DNA from: Myxococcales bacterium
Lineage (GTDB): Bacteria; Myxococcota_A; Polyangia; Palsa-1104; JAEUJZ01
Assembly: GCA_016794505.1 (NCBI GenBank)
Contig: JAEUJZ010000001.1
Coordinates: 122,126-186,125 of the forward strand
Reading direction: 5' to 3'
DNA: 64,000 nt
Shown one piece after another: positions 47,703-55,995 of this stretch. Positions within the stretch are counted from its first letter, which is position 1, and each line of letters opens with the position of its first letter. The translations under genes were made by a program, and so were the position numbers. Below the pieces are notes generated by a model. The model was given only the letters and a program-made list of their open reading frames with translations. It did no database searches and was not told the DNA's origin.

Positions 47703-48260
47703 CACATACGAAGTCGGCTGTCGGAGGCCGCTCCCTTGCGCAAGGTGATCATGCGGGCAGCGGTTCGAAGCGAAACAAAGACGATGTCTCATCGGGTTTG
47801 GTCTAGTACGGGTTGTAGTCTCGGCGCAACCGCAGTCTAAGGTCCCCCCGCGGTGCTCTGTGTGCATTTGACAGCAACAATGATGCCGACTGGCCATGGA
47901 TGCCTTCCAGAGGCGCGTTCAGGCGGCCCAGCACCACGCTGACCGCAGCCGTGGCTCACAAGGAGCCCTGTTTTCGCGACGCGCTGCGACGATACAGGCT
48001 GCTGATCGCGACTCCTTCGCCCCTCGCAGGCTGTCACGCGCACCATGCCGCGACAGCCTATGGCGCGTCCATGCCGCAGGCTCGCTTGCCAGATTGGCAA
48101 GTTCGTCCGCGACAGCCGTGACAACTTTTCGGTCTTCTCGGCCGCTCTCACCGCGTGGTACGATTTGCGCGGGTCGGTTTGTTCTCAATCTTCGCGTAGA
48201 TCCCGGCGCGTACGCCGCACTTGGGAACTGAGCACCGACCCTCGGCAACCGAGGCACGTG
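47703..48260. other. 558-bp non-coding divergent region with inverted repeats
   Basis: No gene I can support on either strand. AGGCTGTC (48028-48035) and GACAGCCT (48052-48059) form an 8-bp stem across 16 bases; CCGCGACAGCC occurs at 48048-48058 and again at 48107-48117, so the arm is repeated; and a perfect 7-bp palindrome lies between at 48085-48101. A weak TTCTCG-N18-TACGAT promoter (48135-48164) faces the PilZ gene. The region probably carries the control sites of both divergent genes and perhaps a small RNA. Confidence 0.45.
48085..48101. repeat. Perfect palindrome, operator candidate
   Basis: CTTGCCA-GAT-TGGCAAG, 7-bp arms around 3 bases, 160 bp before the PilZ start codon and between two copies of CCGCGACAGCC. 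The size and spacing suit a dimeric repressor or activator site. Confidence 0.45.
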
Positions 48261-48620
48261 ATGGCAGCGACTCCAACGACACCCACACAAGAACAGCGCA
48301 AGACCCCTCGTTATGAAGTCTCAGCCTTGGTGGATCTCAGCGGCGAAGAGGTCTACCTGCGACACAAACTGCTCAACATCTCATTGGGTGGGCTGTGCAT
48401 GCAGGTTGACTCCCCGGAAGAAGTGGGCAGCGAGGTCGATCTGTTGGTGCATTTTCCCGATCTGAATGTCTCGCTTCCGCTGCGGGGTCAGGTGATCTGG
48501 GCCAACCGCAGTCATCCCGTCGACATGGGCTTGCGCTTTGTGGGCCTCGACGATCGAAAGACCGACACGCTTCGTCAGTACCTGCAGAAAGTGCAGCAAG
48601 CCAGCAGCGCAGCTGCATAG
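48261..48620 (+). CDS. PilZ domain protein (c-di-GMP receptor)
   Basis: A 119-residue single-domain PilZ protein. Both c-di-GMP-binding elements are intact: RKTPR (13-17, the RxxxR motif) near the N terminus and NISLGG (39-44, the D/NxSxxG motif) at the start of the barrel. The domain fills almost the whole chain. The ATG at 48261 has GAGG 6 bases upstream; the frame runs upstream to 48045, but that part is Arg-rich and unrelated. The kinase gene starts 12 bp after its stop, so the two are almost certainly co-transcribed, linking second-messenger binding to protein phosphorylation. Confidence 0.88.
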   Translation: MAATPTTPTQEQRKTPRYEVSALVDLSGEEVYLRHKLLNISLGGLCMQVDSPEEVGSEVDLLVHFPDLNVSLPLRGQVIWANRSHPVDMGLRFVGLDDRKTDTLRQYLQKVQQASSAAA

Positions 48621-48632
48621 CGCTCCCCAGCC

Positions 48633-50114
48633 ATGCCCAGCGATACAATCAGCGGCCTCCTGAAGCAGAACTACTCGGTCGCCGTTGGGCAGCAGATTGG
48701 CAGCTATCGCATCGAGCGGCTGCTCGAAGAAGGCGGCATGGGGGCCGTCTTCGAGGCCATGCATCCCGAGATTGGGCGACGGGCCGCCGTCAAGATCCTG
48801 CGCCGCAGCTTCGCCCGCGATCCCGAGTTCGCCACCCGCTTTCTCAACGAAGCTCGCGCTGCCAACCTTGTCGGCCACCCCAACATCGTTGAGATCTTCG
48901 AGTTCGGTCGGTTACCCGACGAGACCCCTTACATCATCATGGAGTTTCTGTCGGGCCAGTCGCTCGCGTCGCGCCTGCAGAAACAGCCACTGCCTAGCCT
49001 CGGCGAGAGCCTAGAGTGGTGCCGTCAGATCGCCCATGCGATGACCGCTGCGCATGAAAAGGGCATCATTCATCGCGATCTCAAGCCCGAGAACGTCTTT
49101 CTCGTTCCCGACCCGGTTCACGAGGGCGGCGTGCGGGTCAAGATCCTCGACTTCGGGATCGCCAAGCTTCGCCCCGAGCAGTCCGTAGGCGGAGCGTCGG
49201 TGACCCGCGCCGGCAGCACCATGGGATCTCCGGCATATATGGCGCCCGAGCAGTGCTATGAGCTAGGCCAAGTCACCGAGCGAGCCGATGTATACGCCCT
49301 GGGCATCATCCTCTATGAGCTGATTTCAGGGCGCCTGCCATTCCGTGCCGACATGCCGGCGGAAGTCCTGGTCATGCAGGCCAAAGCCACGCCGCCGCCG
49401 CTGAGCCAGCTTGCACCCACCGTCCCAGCGAACGTCGAAGCGCTGGTGCATCGTCTGCTGCAGAAGAAAGCCGAGAGCCGCCCCTCCATGGCAGAGGTGC
49501 TGGCGACGCTTTCGCGACTGCAAAGCGAAGTGACACGCGACCGCGGCCAGCCCTCAGCCACCAGACCCAGTGCAGGCCTACCTATAAACGGGACCCGCGT
49601 CCTCGTCCTGGTGACGGTGCTGAGCTTGCTTGCTGCGGGACTGCTCTTGCGCCAGATCCTGCGGGCACCCAACGGCTCGTCGCGAAGCACGCCGACTGTG
49701 CCTCTCGCCAAGCCGAACCCACCCGCGACAGCTTCCGTGGGTAGCGCAGCCGCGCCCGCGCAGAAACAGCCGGCCACGGTGCAGTGCGAGATCGGCAGCG
49801 ATCCAAGCGGTGTGCAGATCGTGGATGCAGAAACAGACAGGCTCTTGGGCACCACACCGACGAAGTTGTTGCTGGACCGAAGCACACAGCCGCAAAAAGT
49901 AGTGTTGCGCAAGCCGGGGTATCAAGAGCGACTCGTAGCGCTCGATCGAAGCCGCGATGTTGTGCGCAGCGAGAGCCTGGTTCCCCTGCCGCGGAGGCCA
50001 CGGCCGACGGGTAGCCCCGGTACAACGACCGCGCCAAGCGCCCCGAACAGCCCGCCTACGACCGCGCCGAGAGCGAAACCGGGCAAAGACGAGCTACTCG
50101 CTCCCGCGCTCTAG
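48633..50114 (+). CDS. Transmembrane Ser/Thr protein kinase with extracytoplasmic PEGA domain
   Basis: A 493-residue Hanks-type kinase. Catalytic residues are all visible: GGMGAV glycine loop (34-39), Lys54 in [14 protein letters not shown] (147-154) with Asp149, DFG (173-175) and the activation-segment end GSPAYMAPE (198-206). A single membrane helix (about 322-339) follows a Pro/Thr-rich linker. Beyond it, after a second linker, comes a PEGA-like domain (about 381-455) with the strands [10 protein letters not shown] and KPGYQER, which in related proteins binds peptidoglycan or carbohydrates. The C terminus is Pro/Thr-rich. It is therefore a candidate envelope sensor, preceded by a PilZ gene. 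Confidence 0.92.
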   Translation: MPSDTISGLLKQNYSVAVGQQIGSYRIERLLEEGGMGAVFEAMHPEIGRRAAVKILRRSFARDPEFATRFLNEARAANLVGHPNIVEIFEFGRLPDETPYIIMEFLSGQSLASRLQKQPLPSLGESLEWCRQIAHAMTAAHEKGIIHRDLKPENVFLVPDPVHEGGVRVKILDFGIAKLRPEQSVGGASVTRAGSTMGSPAYMAPEQCYELGQVTERADVYALGIILYELISGRLPFRADMPAEVLVMQAKATPPPLSQLAPTVPANVEALVHRLLQKKAESRPSMAEVLATLSRLQSEVTRDRGQPSATRPSAGLPINGTRVLVLVTVLSLLAAGLLLRQILRAPNGSSRSTPTVPLAKPNPPATASVGSAAAPAQKQPATVQCEIGSDPSGVQIVDAETDRLLGTTPTKLLLDRSTQPQKVVLRKPGYQERLVALDRSRDVVRSESLVPLPRRPRPTGSPGTTTAPSAPNSPPTTAPRAKPGKDELLAPAL

Positions 50115-50175
50115 CCACGCATCGCTCACCCAAGCTCGCTTCTATTCCCCGAGTCCTGTGCTATGAGCGCTGCTC

Positions 50176-51156
50176 ATGCGCACGCCGCCCCCTGACGAAC
50201 GAAAGAATTCGCCACCGCCCTCCGATTCCGTGGCCGGCCGGCTGTATGTCGTCGCGACACCGATCGGCAACCTCGAAGACATCACGCTGCGAGCGCTCCG
50301 TGTGTTGGGTGAAGTAGCGGTCATCGCCGCGGAAGACACGCGCTCTGCGCAACACCTGCTTCAGCACCACCGCATCCGCACCGGCCGCCCCAGTGCAAAG
50401 CTACTCAGCTTCTTTGTTGGGAACGAGGCCGCCCGTACCCGCGAGATCTTGGGAATGCTTCACACGGGCCACGATGTGGCGCTGATCTCAGAAGCTGGCC
50501 TGCCGGGCATGGCGGACCCTGGACAGCGCCTGATTGCAGCGGCCCGCGCCCAGCGAGTCCGCGTCGATGTTCTGCCTGGCGCATGCGCTGCCCTGACCGC
50601 GCTCATCGGTTCTGGTTTCTCGACGGAACGCTTCGTCTTTTCCGGCTTCCTGCCGCGAACCGAGAGCGAGCAGATCGCCGCCCTGGCATCCCTGCGCAGC
50701 GAGCCCGGCACACTGATCTTTTACGAATCGCCCGAGCGCGTTGCGGCCACCCTGGCGACCATGGTCACGGTCTTCGGCGCTGAGCGCCCGGCCTGCGTCG
50801 CACGGGAGCTAACCAAGCTCTTCGAGGAATTCGCCCTCGCCCCGCTGTCCGAGCTTGCCCAGCGCTATGCAGAGGCGCCTCCACGCGGCGAGGTCACGCT
50901 GCTCGTTACAGGGCAGGCTCTAGCGCGCACCCATGGCCAAGACGCAGACCAAAGCGGCACTTCCCATCCAACGATGGCTCAGACGCTCGCTTCAATTGAA
51001 GAGACGATGCGGGAACGCCTCCAGCGCGGGCAAGGTCCCAAGGACATCTCGACCGCGCTGGCTGTCACGACAGGTCTGCCGCGACGCCGGCTGTATCAGC
51101 TAGCGCTGACCCTGCAGTCGCGGCTTGAACACGTTGTAGAAGAAGGGGCTGACTAG
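50176..51156 (+). CDS. rsmI: 16S rRNA (cytidine(1402)-2'-O)-methyltransferase
   Basis: A 326-residue tetrapyrrole-methylase-fold enzyme that methylates the 2'-OH of C1402 at the decoding centre of 16S rRNA using S-adenosylmethionine. The signature block [18 protein letters not shown], followed by AAEDTR, is diagnostic. The C-terminal HTH-like tail of RsmI is recognisable ([19 protein letters not shown]). It starts 61 bp after the kinase gene and could share its transcript. Its stop codon overlaps the rpmA stop codon by 3 bases on the opposite strand (shared CTAG). Confidence 0.95.
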   Translation: MRTPPPDERKNSPPPSDSVAGRLYVVATPIGNLEDITLRALRVLGEVAVIAAEDTRSAQHLLQHHRIRTGRPSAKLLSFFVGNEAARTREILGMLHTGHDVALISEAGLPGMADPGQRLIAAARAQRVRVDVLPGACAALTALIGSGFSTERFVFSGFLPRTESEQIAALASLRSEPGTLIFYESPERVAATLATMVTVFGAERPACVARELTKLFEEFALAPLSELAQRYAEAPPRGEVTLLVTGQALARTHGQDADQSGTSHPTMAQTLASIEETMRERLQRGQGPKDISTALAVTTGLPRRRLYQLALTLQSRLEHVVEEGAD

Positions 51157-51443
51157 CTAGCCGAAGAGGTGGGCGCGTCGGAGGCAACGGGCGCGGGGAC
51201 GATCGATACCTTGCGACGGTCGCCCTTGCAGCGTGAGAACTTCACCGTGCCATCGACCAGAGCAAAGATGGTGTAGTCACGCCCGAGGCCGACGTTGCGT
51301 CCGGGGAAGATCACCGTGCCGCACTGCCGAACCAAGATGTTGCCCGCACGAACTAGCTCGCCATCGAAGCGCTTCACCCCACGCATCTTCGGCGCGGAGT
51401 CACGACCATTGCGGCTAGAGCCTTGTCCTTTTTTATGAGCCAT
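51153..51443 (-). CDS. rpmA: 50S ribosomal protein L27
   Basis: A 96-residue L27. The N terminus [16 protein letters not shown] (Met then AHKKG, no cleaved leader) and the core [19 protein letters not shown] with [15 protein letters not shown] match the family. The normal length is about 85, so the last ten residues, Ala/Ser-rich, are an extension. It lies 34 bp after rplU as in most bacteria. The usual third partner, obgE, does not follow: downstream DNA on that strand is occupied by the convergent rsmI. Confidence 0.97.
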   Translation of the reverse strand: MAHKKGQGSSRNGRDSAPKMRGVKRFDGELVRAGNILVRQCGTVIFPGRNVGLGRDYTIFALVDGTVKFSRCKGDRRKVSIVPAPVASDAPTSSAS

Positions 51444-51477
51444 TGTCTGTCTCCAAACCCTGCGATACCAAAGAGCC

Positions 51478-51786
51478 CTAGCCCTTGATGTCCTCGATCA
51501 ACACCGACGTGTATTGCTGGCGATGGCCGTTGCGGCGACGGTATCCCTTGCGGCGGCGAAACTTGAAGACCGTCAGCTTCTCGCCCAGCTCGTGGCCTTT
51601 GACTACGCCCTGAACCTCGGCGCCTGCGACGCGCGGCTTGCCTACCTTGACCTGCTCTCCGTTGGCAACGAGCAGCACGGGGAAAGTGACCTTGGCGCCG
51701 GCCTCGGCAGCGATCTTCTCGACGAGAACGCTCTCGCCCTTCGCGACGCGATACTGCTTTCCACCCGCCTCAATGACTGCGTACAT
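51478..51786 (-). CDS. rplU: 50S ribosomal protein L21
   Basis: A 102-residue L21 from the ATG at 51786, which has GGAG 14 bases and AGAG 8 bases upstream. [14 protein letters not shown] is the family N terminus, and the C-terminal [17 protein letters not shown] is the rRNA-binding part. The frame opens 17 codons earlier, but that region belongs to the leader. Transcribed with rpmA from the promoter at 51925-51952. Confidence 0.97.
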   Translation of the reverse strand: MYAVIEAGGKQYRVAKGESVLVEKIAAEAGAKVTFPVLLVANGEQVKVGKPRVAGAEVQGVVKGHELGEKLTVFKFRRRKGYRRRNGHRQQYTSVLIEDIKG

Positions 51787-51855
51787 GACTTCTCTGGCTC
51801 CTCTATCGGGTCCGGCAAATCCAGATCTCGGTGTCACCTAGGCGATGGCTTGGGC

Positions 51856-51881
51856 GGGAAACCGGGGATCGGGGAAACCGG
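51856..51881 (-). repeat. Tandem 10-bp direct repeat in the rplU-rpmA leader
   Basis: On the transcribed strand CCGGTTTCCC occurs twice (51872-51881 and 51856-51865), period 16 bp, about 70-95 bases before the L21 start. It falls within the predicted 5' leader of about 130 bases and could be a protein-binding or RNA-structural site for autoregulation. Confidence 0.5.
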
Positions 51882-51924
51882 CGAAACAACGTGGTAATTC
51901 GCGATCGTGTTGCTGTGAAACGGC

Positions 51925-51952
51925 AGTGTACGCAAGCGCCTGACGCTGTCAA
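51925..51952 (-). promoter_or_regulatory. Strong sigma-70-type promoter of rplU-rpmA
   Basis: On the minus strand TTGACA (51947-51952), a 16-base spacer and TACACT (51925-51930). The -35 is perfect and the -10 matches 4 of 6. Predicted start about 51918, giving a leader of about 130 bases to the L21 ATG. Confidence 0.65.
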
Positions 51953-51976
51953 TTGAATTTCCAGACGGGCGCTGGG

Positions 51977-53200
51977 CTAGTTCTTTGACTTGGGCCGCAG
52001 CAAGCGACGTGCGGCCGAGACCTTGTGTACCTCGTCAGGGCCATCGTAGATGCGCGCACCGCGCTCGTGGCTGTAGAAGAACGACAGCACACTGTCGCTG
52101 GTCAGACCCAGCGCACCATGCACCTGGACCGCGCGGTCTACGACCTTGAGCATGACGTTGGCGACGTGGAACTTGATCAACGAGACATCCACATGCGCGT
52201 CATAGAAACCATCGCGCCCCGTGTGCTCTATTTGGTCAATGCGCCATGCGGTCCGTAGCACCAAGAGCCGAGCCGCTTCGATCTCGGCCCGCGCCTCGGC
52301 GATCCATGCCTGGATGATCTGCTTGCTCGCCAGAGTCTCGGTCTCGTCGGTACTTCCGATCTGACGTGTGCTGGCACGCTCGACCATCAGTTGAAAAGCG
52401 CGCTCGCAGATGCCGATCCAGCGCATGCAGTGCTGAATGCGCCCTGGGCCCAAGCGCTCTTGCGCGATGGCGAAGCCGGCCCCCTCAGGCCCCAGGCGAC
52501 TGCTCTGGGGCAGCCGACACGCGGTGAAGCGCACTTCCGAGTGGCTGGGGTAGCCTTCGCCCGCGTGACCAAACAGCGGAATATTGCGCACGCGCCGATA
52601 GCCCGGATGGTCCGTTGGAACAATGAACATCGACGCCCGCTGGTGCGGCGCAGCCTTGGGATCGGTCACGGCCATCACCACCGCAAACGCAGCGCCGTCC
52701 GCCCCCGAGGTGAACCACTTGTGGGCATCAAGGACATAGCCATCTCCGTCGCGCACAGCGCGTGCAGCCAAGCGCGTTGGGTTGCTGCCGGGAGTCTCGG
52801 GCTCGGTCATGGCAAAGCAGCTGCGGATCTCGCCCAGGGCCAGCGGTCGCAAGAAGCGCTCTTTCTGATCGGGACTGCCATGTCGGATCAACACTTCCAT
52901 GTTCCCCGCGTCGGGAGCCTGGCAGCCAAACAGATAGTGCCCAAGCGGGCTCTGCCCGAGAACCTCGCTGACCAGCGCAAACTCCGACAAGGGCAAGCCC
53001 ATGCCTCCCCACTCACGGGGGATCTGCGGCGCCCACAGACCGGCCTTTTGCACCTTGGTCCGCACTGCGCGCAGCGTCGGTTCAATGGCGAAAAATGGCT
53101 GGTTCAAAAAGGCGTCTTCAAGAGGGTAGACCTCTTTGTGAAGGAACTCTGTGAAGCGTGCGAGTCGCGCCTGCGTTTCGCTGGACAGCGAGAAATCCAT
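51977..53200 (-). CDS. Acyl-CoA dehydrogenase family protein
   Basis: A 407-residue flavoenzyme that oxidises acyl-CoA to enoyl-CoA in fatty-acid or branched-chain breakdown. Family features are visible: CFAMTEPETPGSNP (the FAD/substrate block), the KWFTSGADGA segment, and a helical C-terminal domain with QVHGALGLTSDS. The catalytic base position is not clear by eye: the C-terminal RGARIYDGPDEVHKVSAAR lies where many members have an invariant Glu-Gly pair, but here it reads YDGPDEVH, a pattern of the subgroup with Asp-Gly. The ATG at 53200 has GGAGG 5 bases ahead; the frame extends upstream without family similarity. Substrate unknown. Confidence 0.88.
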   Translation of the reverse strand: MDFSLSSETQARLARFTEFLHKEVYPLEDAFLNQPFFAIEPTLRAVRTKVQKAGLWAPQIPREWGGMGLPLSEFALVSEVLGQSPLGHYLFGCQAPDAGNMEVLIRHGSPDQKERFLRPLALGEIRSCFAMTEPETPGSNPTRLAARAVRDGDGYVLDAHKWFTSGADGAAFAVVMAVTDPKAAPHQRASMFIVPTDHPGYRRVRNIPLFGHAGEGYPSHSEVRFTACRLPQSSRLGPEGAGFAIAQERLGPGRIQHCMRWIGICERAFQLMVERASTRQIGSTDETETLASKQIIQAWIAEARAEIEAARLLVLRTAWRIDQIEHTGRDGFYDAHVDVSLIKFHVANVMLKVVDRAVQVHGALGLTSDSVLSFFYSHERGARIYDGPDEVHKVSAARRLLRPKSKN

Positions 53201-53304
53201 CGGAGCCTCCGGTTGCGTGCCGCCAGTGTGCCACGCTTGGCTCGCCTGCGGGCCGACGACACGAAGCCAAGTGCTTGGCGGCCTCTGGCTGTGCGAAAGT
53301 TCGC

Positions 53305-54723
53305 CTAGCCGTCCTGCCGCTGCCGCAGCAAACTCACCGTCGGGGGAACCAGCACAATCAGCGCCTCGACCAGATCGAAGGCCGCGATGGCTAGCTCGTC
53401 TTCCAGGCAGTTCCCGACCAGCACCGCGGCATAGTACGCGCACGCCGAGATGGAGACGACCCGCAGCGCACGCGACATCCGCAGGCCAAGCCACGGGGCG
53501 AGAGGCAGCAGCGAAAGCAGGTACCACGACTGCGACCAGGGGTGCAGATACAGGTAATAGATGAGCAGGCCGGCACCCAACCAGCGAAGCAGCCCGTGGG
53601 GCTGTTGCGAGGCGCGCCACGCCACGTAGCCCAGCCATATCCCCGCCAACAGACGAGAGGCCACGCCCACGAACAGCGCCTCACGAGGGCGGTGCAAGAT
53701 CGATCGCAAAATCGATCGAGGCAGACACTCGATCGAGCGGGTGCAGTGTTCCCAGGGCAAGTGGCTTGGGCCAAAAAGCGCCTCGGGCCGCGCGTAGAAC
53801 AGCCAGCCACCAAGTCCCAAGAGTGCGAGCGCCGCAGATAAAACCAGCAAACCACGAAAGCCCCGTCGCTGCCGCACGCGATCAAGCTGCGGGGCCAGTC
53901 GACGCAGAGCCAGCGCAGCGAACAGCAGGCCGGACAGAAGCAGCGACGACACCTTGACGAGTAGACCTGCCCCGTGAGCCAGCAGCACACCGCCGCGCTG
54001 TCCGCGCTGCCAGGCCAGCACGAAGCCGGCGCACGACAGAGCCAGCAGCGCATCGTTGTGCGCGCTCGCCGGTCCCTCGATGACCGACAGCGGGTTGAAC
54101 ACCACCAGCGCCGCTCCATACGCGGGCCGCAGCGTCGAGCCGCGCAGAGCCAGAGCCGTCAGCCCGCCGGCCGCTAGAAGCGATAGCCCAGCCACCGCCT
54201 GAAAACACCGCAGCAGCATCACCAGCGAGCCCCGGCTGGCCCAGGCCAAGCCAGAGGCCAGGACGTGAAAACCCGCCTGATAGGGACTGCGACCGCAGCG
54301 CCAGTGGGGAATCAGCCGCTGAAGCAGCGCATCGTCGGCTGGCATGATCTGACACAGCGGCTGGTACGGGCTGGCTTGATACTCGGCCTGCGCTCGTCCC
54401 AGCGCGGCATAGAACAGCGGATCATCGGACAGGGCGGGCGGTCCCATGCCGGCGACGAAATAAAGGACCATGCCGGCGCAGACAATCTGCCGCGCGCTGG
54501 GGCCGGCTTCGCGTTGGCACAGGCGCAGCAGGCGCAGCCACCCCACGCTCAGCAGCGAGACGGCAAGCAAGAACAGTGCAGCCGCCCATAGGTTCGTCTG
54601 CAAGGACGGCCACGACGAGCAGCGCAGTGCGTCAATGCGATAGCGCCCGCCTACCAGCGATAGCAGTGTGGCGCCCGATAGCGACAGGGACAGCGGTACA
54701 GCCAAGCGGTCCCAGCGATCCAT
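53305..54723 (-). CDS. GT-C fold membrane mannosyltransferase-like protein (GT87-like)
   Basis: A 473-residue integral membrane protein with about 11 hydrophobic segments. After the third helix is ALSDDPLFYAALGRAQ, an Asp-Asp pair in an outer loop at the usual catalytic place of polyprenol-phosphate-dependent transferases. Later come FNPLSVIEGPASAHNDALL (the conserved GT87/MptB-like NP...HND motif) and LHPWSQSWYLLSLLPL near the C terminus. Such enzymes add mannose or related sugars to extracytoplasmic glycans. I used the ATG at 54723; an upstream in-frame start at 54873 would overlap the GT2 gene. The GT2 gene ends 43 bp upstream, so the two are probably one operon. Confidence 0.75.
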   Translation of the reverse strand: MDRWDRLAVPLSLSLSGATLLSLVGGRYRIDALRCSSWPSLQTNLWAAALFLLAVSLLSVGWLRLLRLCQREAGPSARQIVCAGMVLYFVAGMGPPALSDDPLFYAALGRAQAEYQASPYQPLCQIMPADDALLQRLIPHWRCGRSPYQAGFHVLASGLAWASRGSLVMLLRCFQAVAGLSLLAAGGLTALALRGSTLRPAYGAALVVFNPLSVIEGPASAHNDALLALSCAGFVLAWQRGQRGGVLLAHGAGLLVKVSSLLLSGLLFAALALRRLAPQLDRVRQRRGFRGLLVLSAALALLGLGGWLFYARPEALFGPSHLPWEHCTRSIECLPRSILRSILHRPREALFVGVASRLLAGIWLGYVAWRASQQPHGLLRWLGAGLLIYYLYLHPWSQSWYLLSLLPLAPWLGLRMSRALRVVSISACAYYAAVLVGNCLEDELAIAAFDLVEALIVLVPPTVSLLRQRQDG

Positions 54724-54766
54724 CGGTTGGCGGAACTCGCGTGATTCCTTCGCCGCTGCGGCGCCT

Positions 54767-55795
54767 CTAGGGTGAGTGCGAAGCCGCTGCCGAGGGTGCG
54801 CTTGCCCCCATCGCTCCCAACGCAGCACGAGTGGCTGACGCCTCGGTCGCATCCACGACCTGCTCGCTGGCATGGCCGTATAGAGGGCGCAGATCGTCGG
54901 TCATGACCAGCTTGGTGCTCTCGCTGACGCGCCAGATCGTGTGTTTGTTGCGGTTGGTGCGAAAGTCGACATAGCCCAAGGCACGCGACAACACTTCGGT
55001 CACGATCGTTGCCAGGATGTACAGCGAGGCACGCGGCTTGGCCCGCCCTAGCTCGGACAGCGTCAAGCGCAAGACACGCATCGCATCCATCGTCGACACG
55101 GTGTACCCACTGCTCGCCCGCAGCCAGTAATGCCCCGCGGCGATTCGGCGACGCTGGCGCAGAAATTCGCGGAAGTTTTCCGGCCCGTGGTTGTGAACAA
55201 CGGCATCCCCGACATACGCCAAGCGATAGCCATCGCGACACACCATCTGTTCCAAGCTGGCTTCGTCGACTGCGCACTGCTGCGGCAGGTGGCCGGCCAA
55301 GTTGGCGCGGATCATGATCAGCTCGCCCAGCTTGGGGGATTCCTCTGCGACGCGGTGATGCATCTGCCACAGAAAGCGGGTCGCCTCTCCGGTAAACGTT
55401 CCGACCCCGTTGGTTGGCAGCGGTCTACCGCCACACATGCCGACGTCGGGATGGTCGCGCAGGCAACAGACGAGCTTTTCAATCACGTCACGCGTCACCA
55501 GCAGGTCCGCGCTACACAAGCAGACGGCATCGACATCGGGGTGACGCTCGGATAGATAGGTGTTGATGGCCGTCACCTTGCCGCGGCGCTCGGCTTCCTC
55601 GATAAGGACGATGGGAATCCCTGGACGGGCCTGCCGCTCGCGCACCAGCGCCGCCGTCCGATCGGTGCAGCCGCTGGCAATCACGACGATCTCAACGATG
55701 TCCGCGTGGTGGATATGCTGCGCACGCAGGGAATCGATCAGTTGAGCGATGTTCCGCTCTTCGTTGTAGGCCGGAACCGCAATGCTGACCTTCAT
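54767..55795 (-). CDS. Glycosyltransferase family 2
   Basis: A 342-residue inverting GT-A transferase. The N terminus has SIAVPAYNEERNI (4-16), the nucleotide-binding start of GT2, and VVIASGCTDRTA. The metal-binding DxD position reads CSADLL, and VDEASLEQM with QRRRI further on are the acceptor/catalytic Glu-Asp and Q(R/Q)xRW-like elements. A region of moderate hydrophobicity near 255-280 could be a membrane-associated helix. GAGG lies 5 bases before the ATG. It forms a probable operon with the GT-C gene downstream and has its own promoter at 55834-55863. Confidence 0.85.
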   Translation of the reverse strand: MKVSIAVPAYNEERNIAQLIDSLRAQHIHHADIVEIVVIASGCTDRTAALVRERQARPGIPIVLIEEAERRGKVTAINTYLSERHPDVDAVCLCSADLLVTRDVIEKLVCCLRDHPDVGMCGGRPLPTNGVGTFTGEATRFLWQMHHRVAEESPKLGELIMIRANLAGHLPQQCAVDEASLEQMVCRDGYRLAYVGDAVVHNHGPENFREFLRQRRRIAAGHYWLRASSGYTVSTMDAMRVLRLTLSELGRAKPRASLYILATIVTEVLSRALGYVDFRTNRNKHTIWRVSESTKLVMTDDLRPLYGHASEQVVDATEASATRAALGAMGASAPSAAASHSP

Positions 55796-55833
55796 GGGAA
55801 CCTCAAGAAATAAGCTAAGGACGACTGGCCGTT

Positions 55834-55863
55834 ACGCTACCCACGACGGGGCGACATTGTCAA
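55834..55863 (-). promoter_or_regulatory. Sigma-70-type promoter for the GT2/GT-C pair
   Basis: On the minus strand TTGACA (55858-55863), an 18-base spacer and TAGCGT (55834-55839). Predicted start about 55827, 32 bases before the GT2 ATG. The -35 is perfect and the -10 weak. Confidence 0.42.
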
Positions 55864-55995
55864 GGTAGGCTCTCAACTCGGCTTCGGCCCGAAAAACAGA
55901 CTGCAGCGAGCCAGCGCCTACGTGCCATGCGGCGCCTTGACACACCCCAGAGTGACGCTGCGCAGCAGACCCACCGGATGGCCGGCGCCCTCTGC

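Noticed and set aside
47703..48260. Small open frames in the gap before the PilZ gene
   Set aside because: All are Arg/His-rich, overlap each other on both strands and lack ribosome sites.
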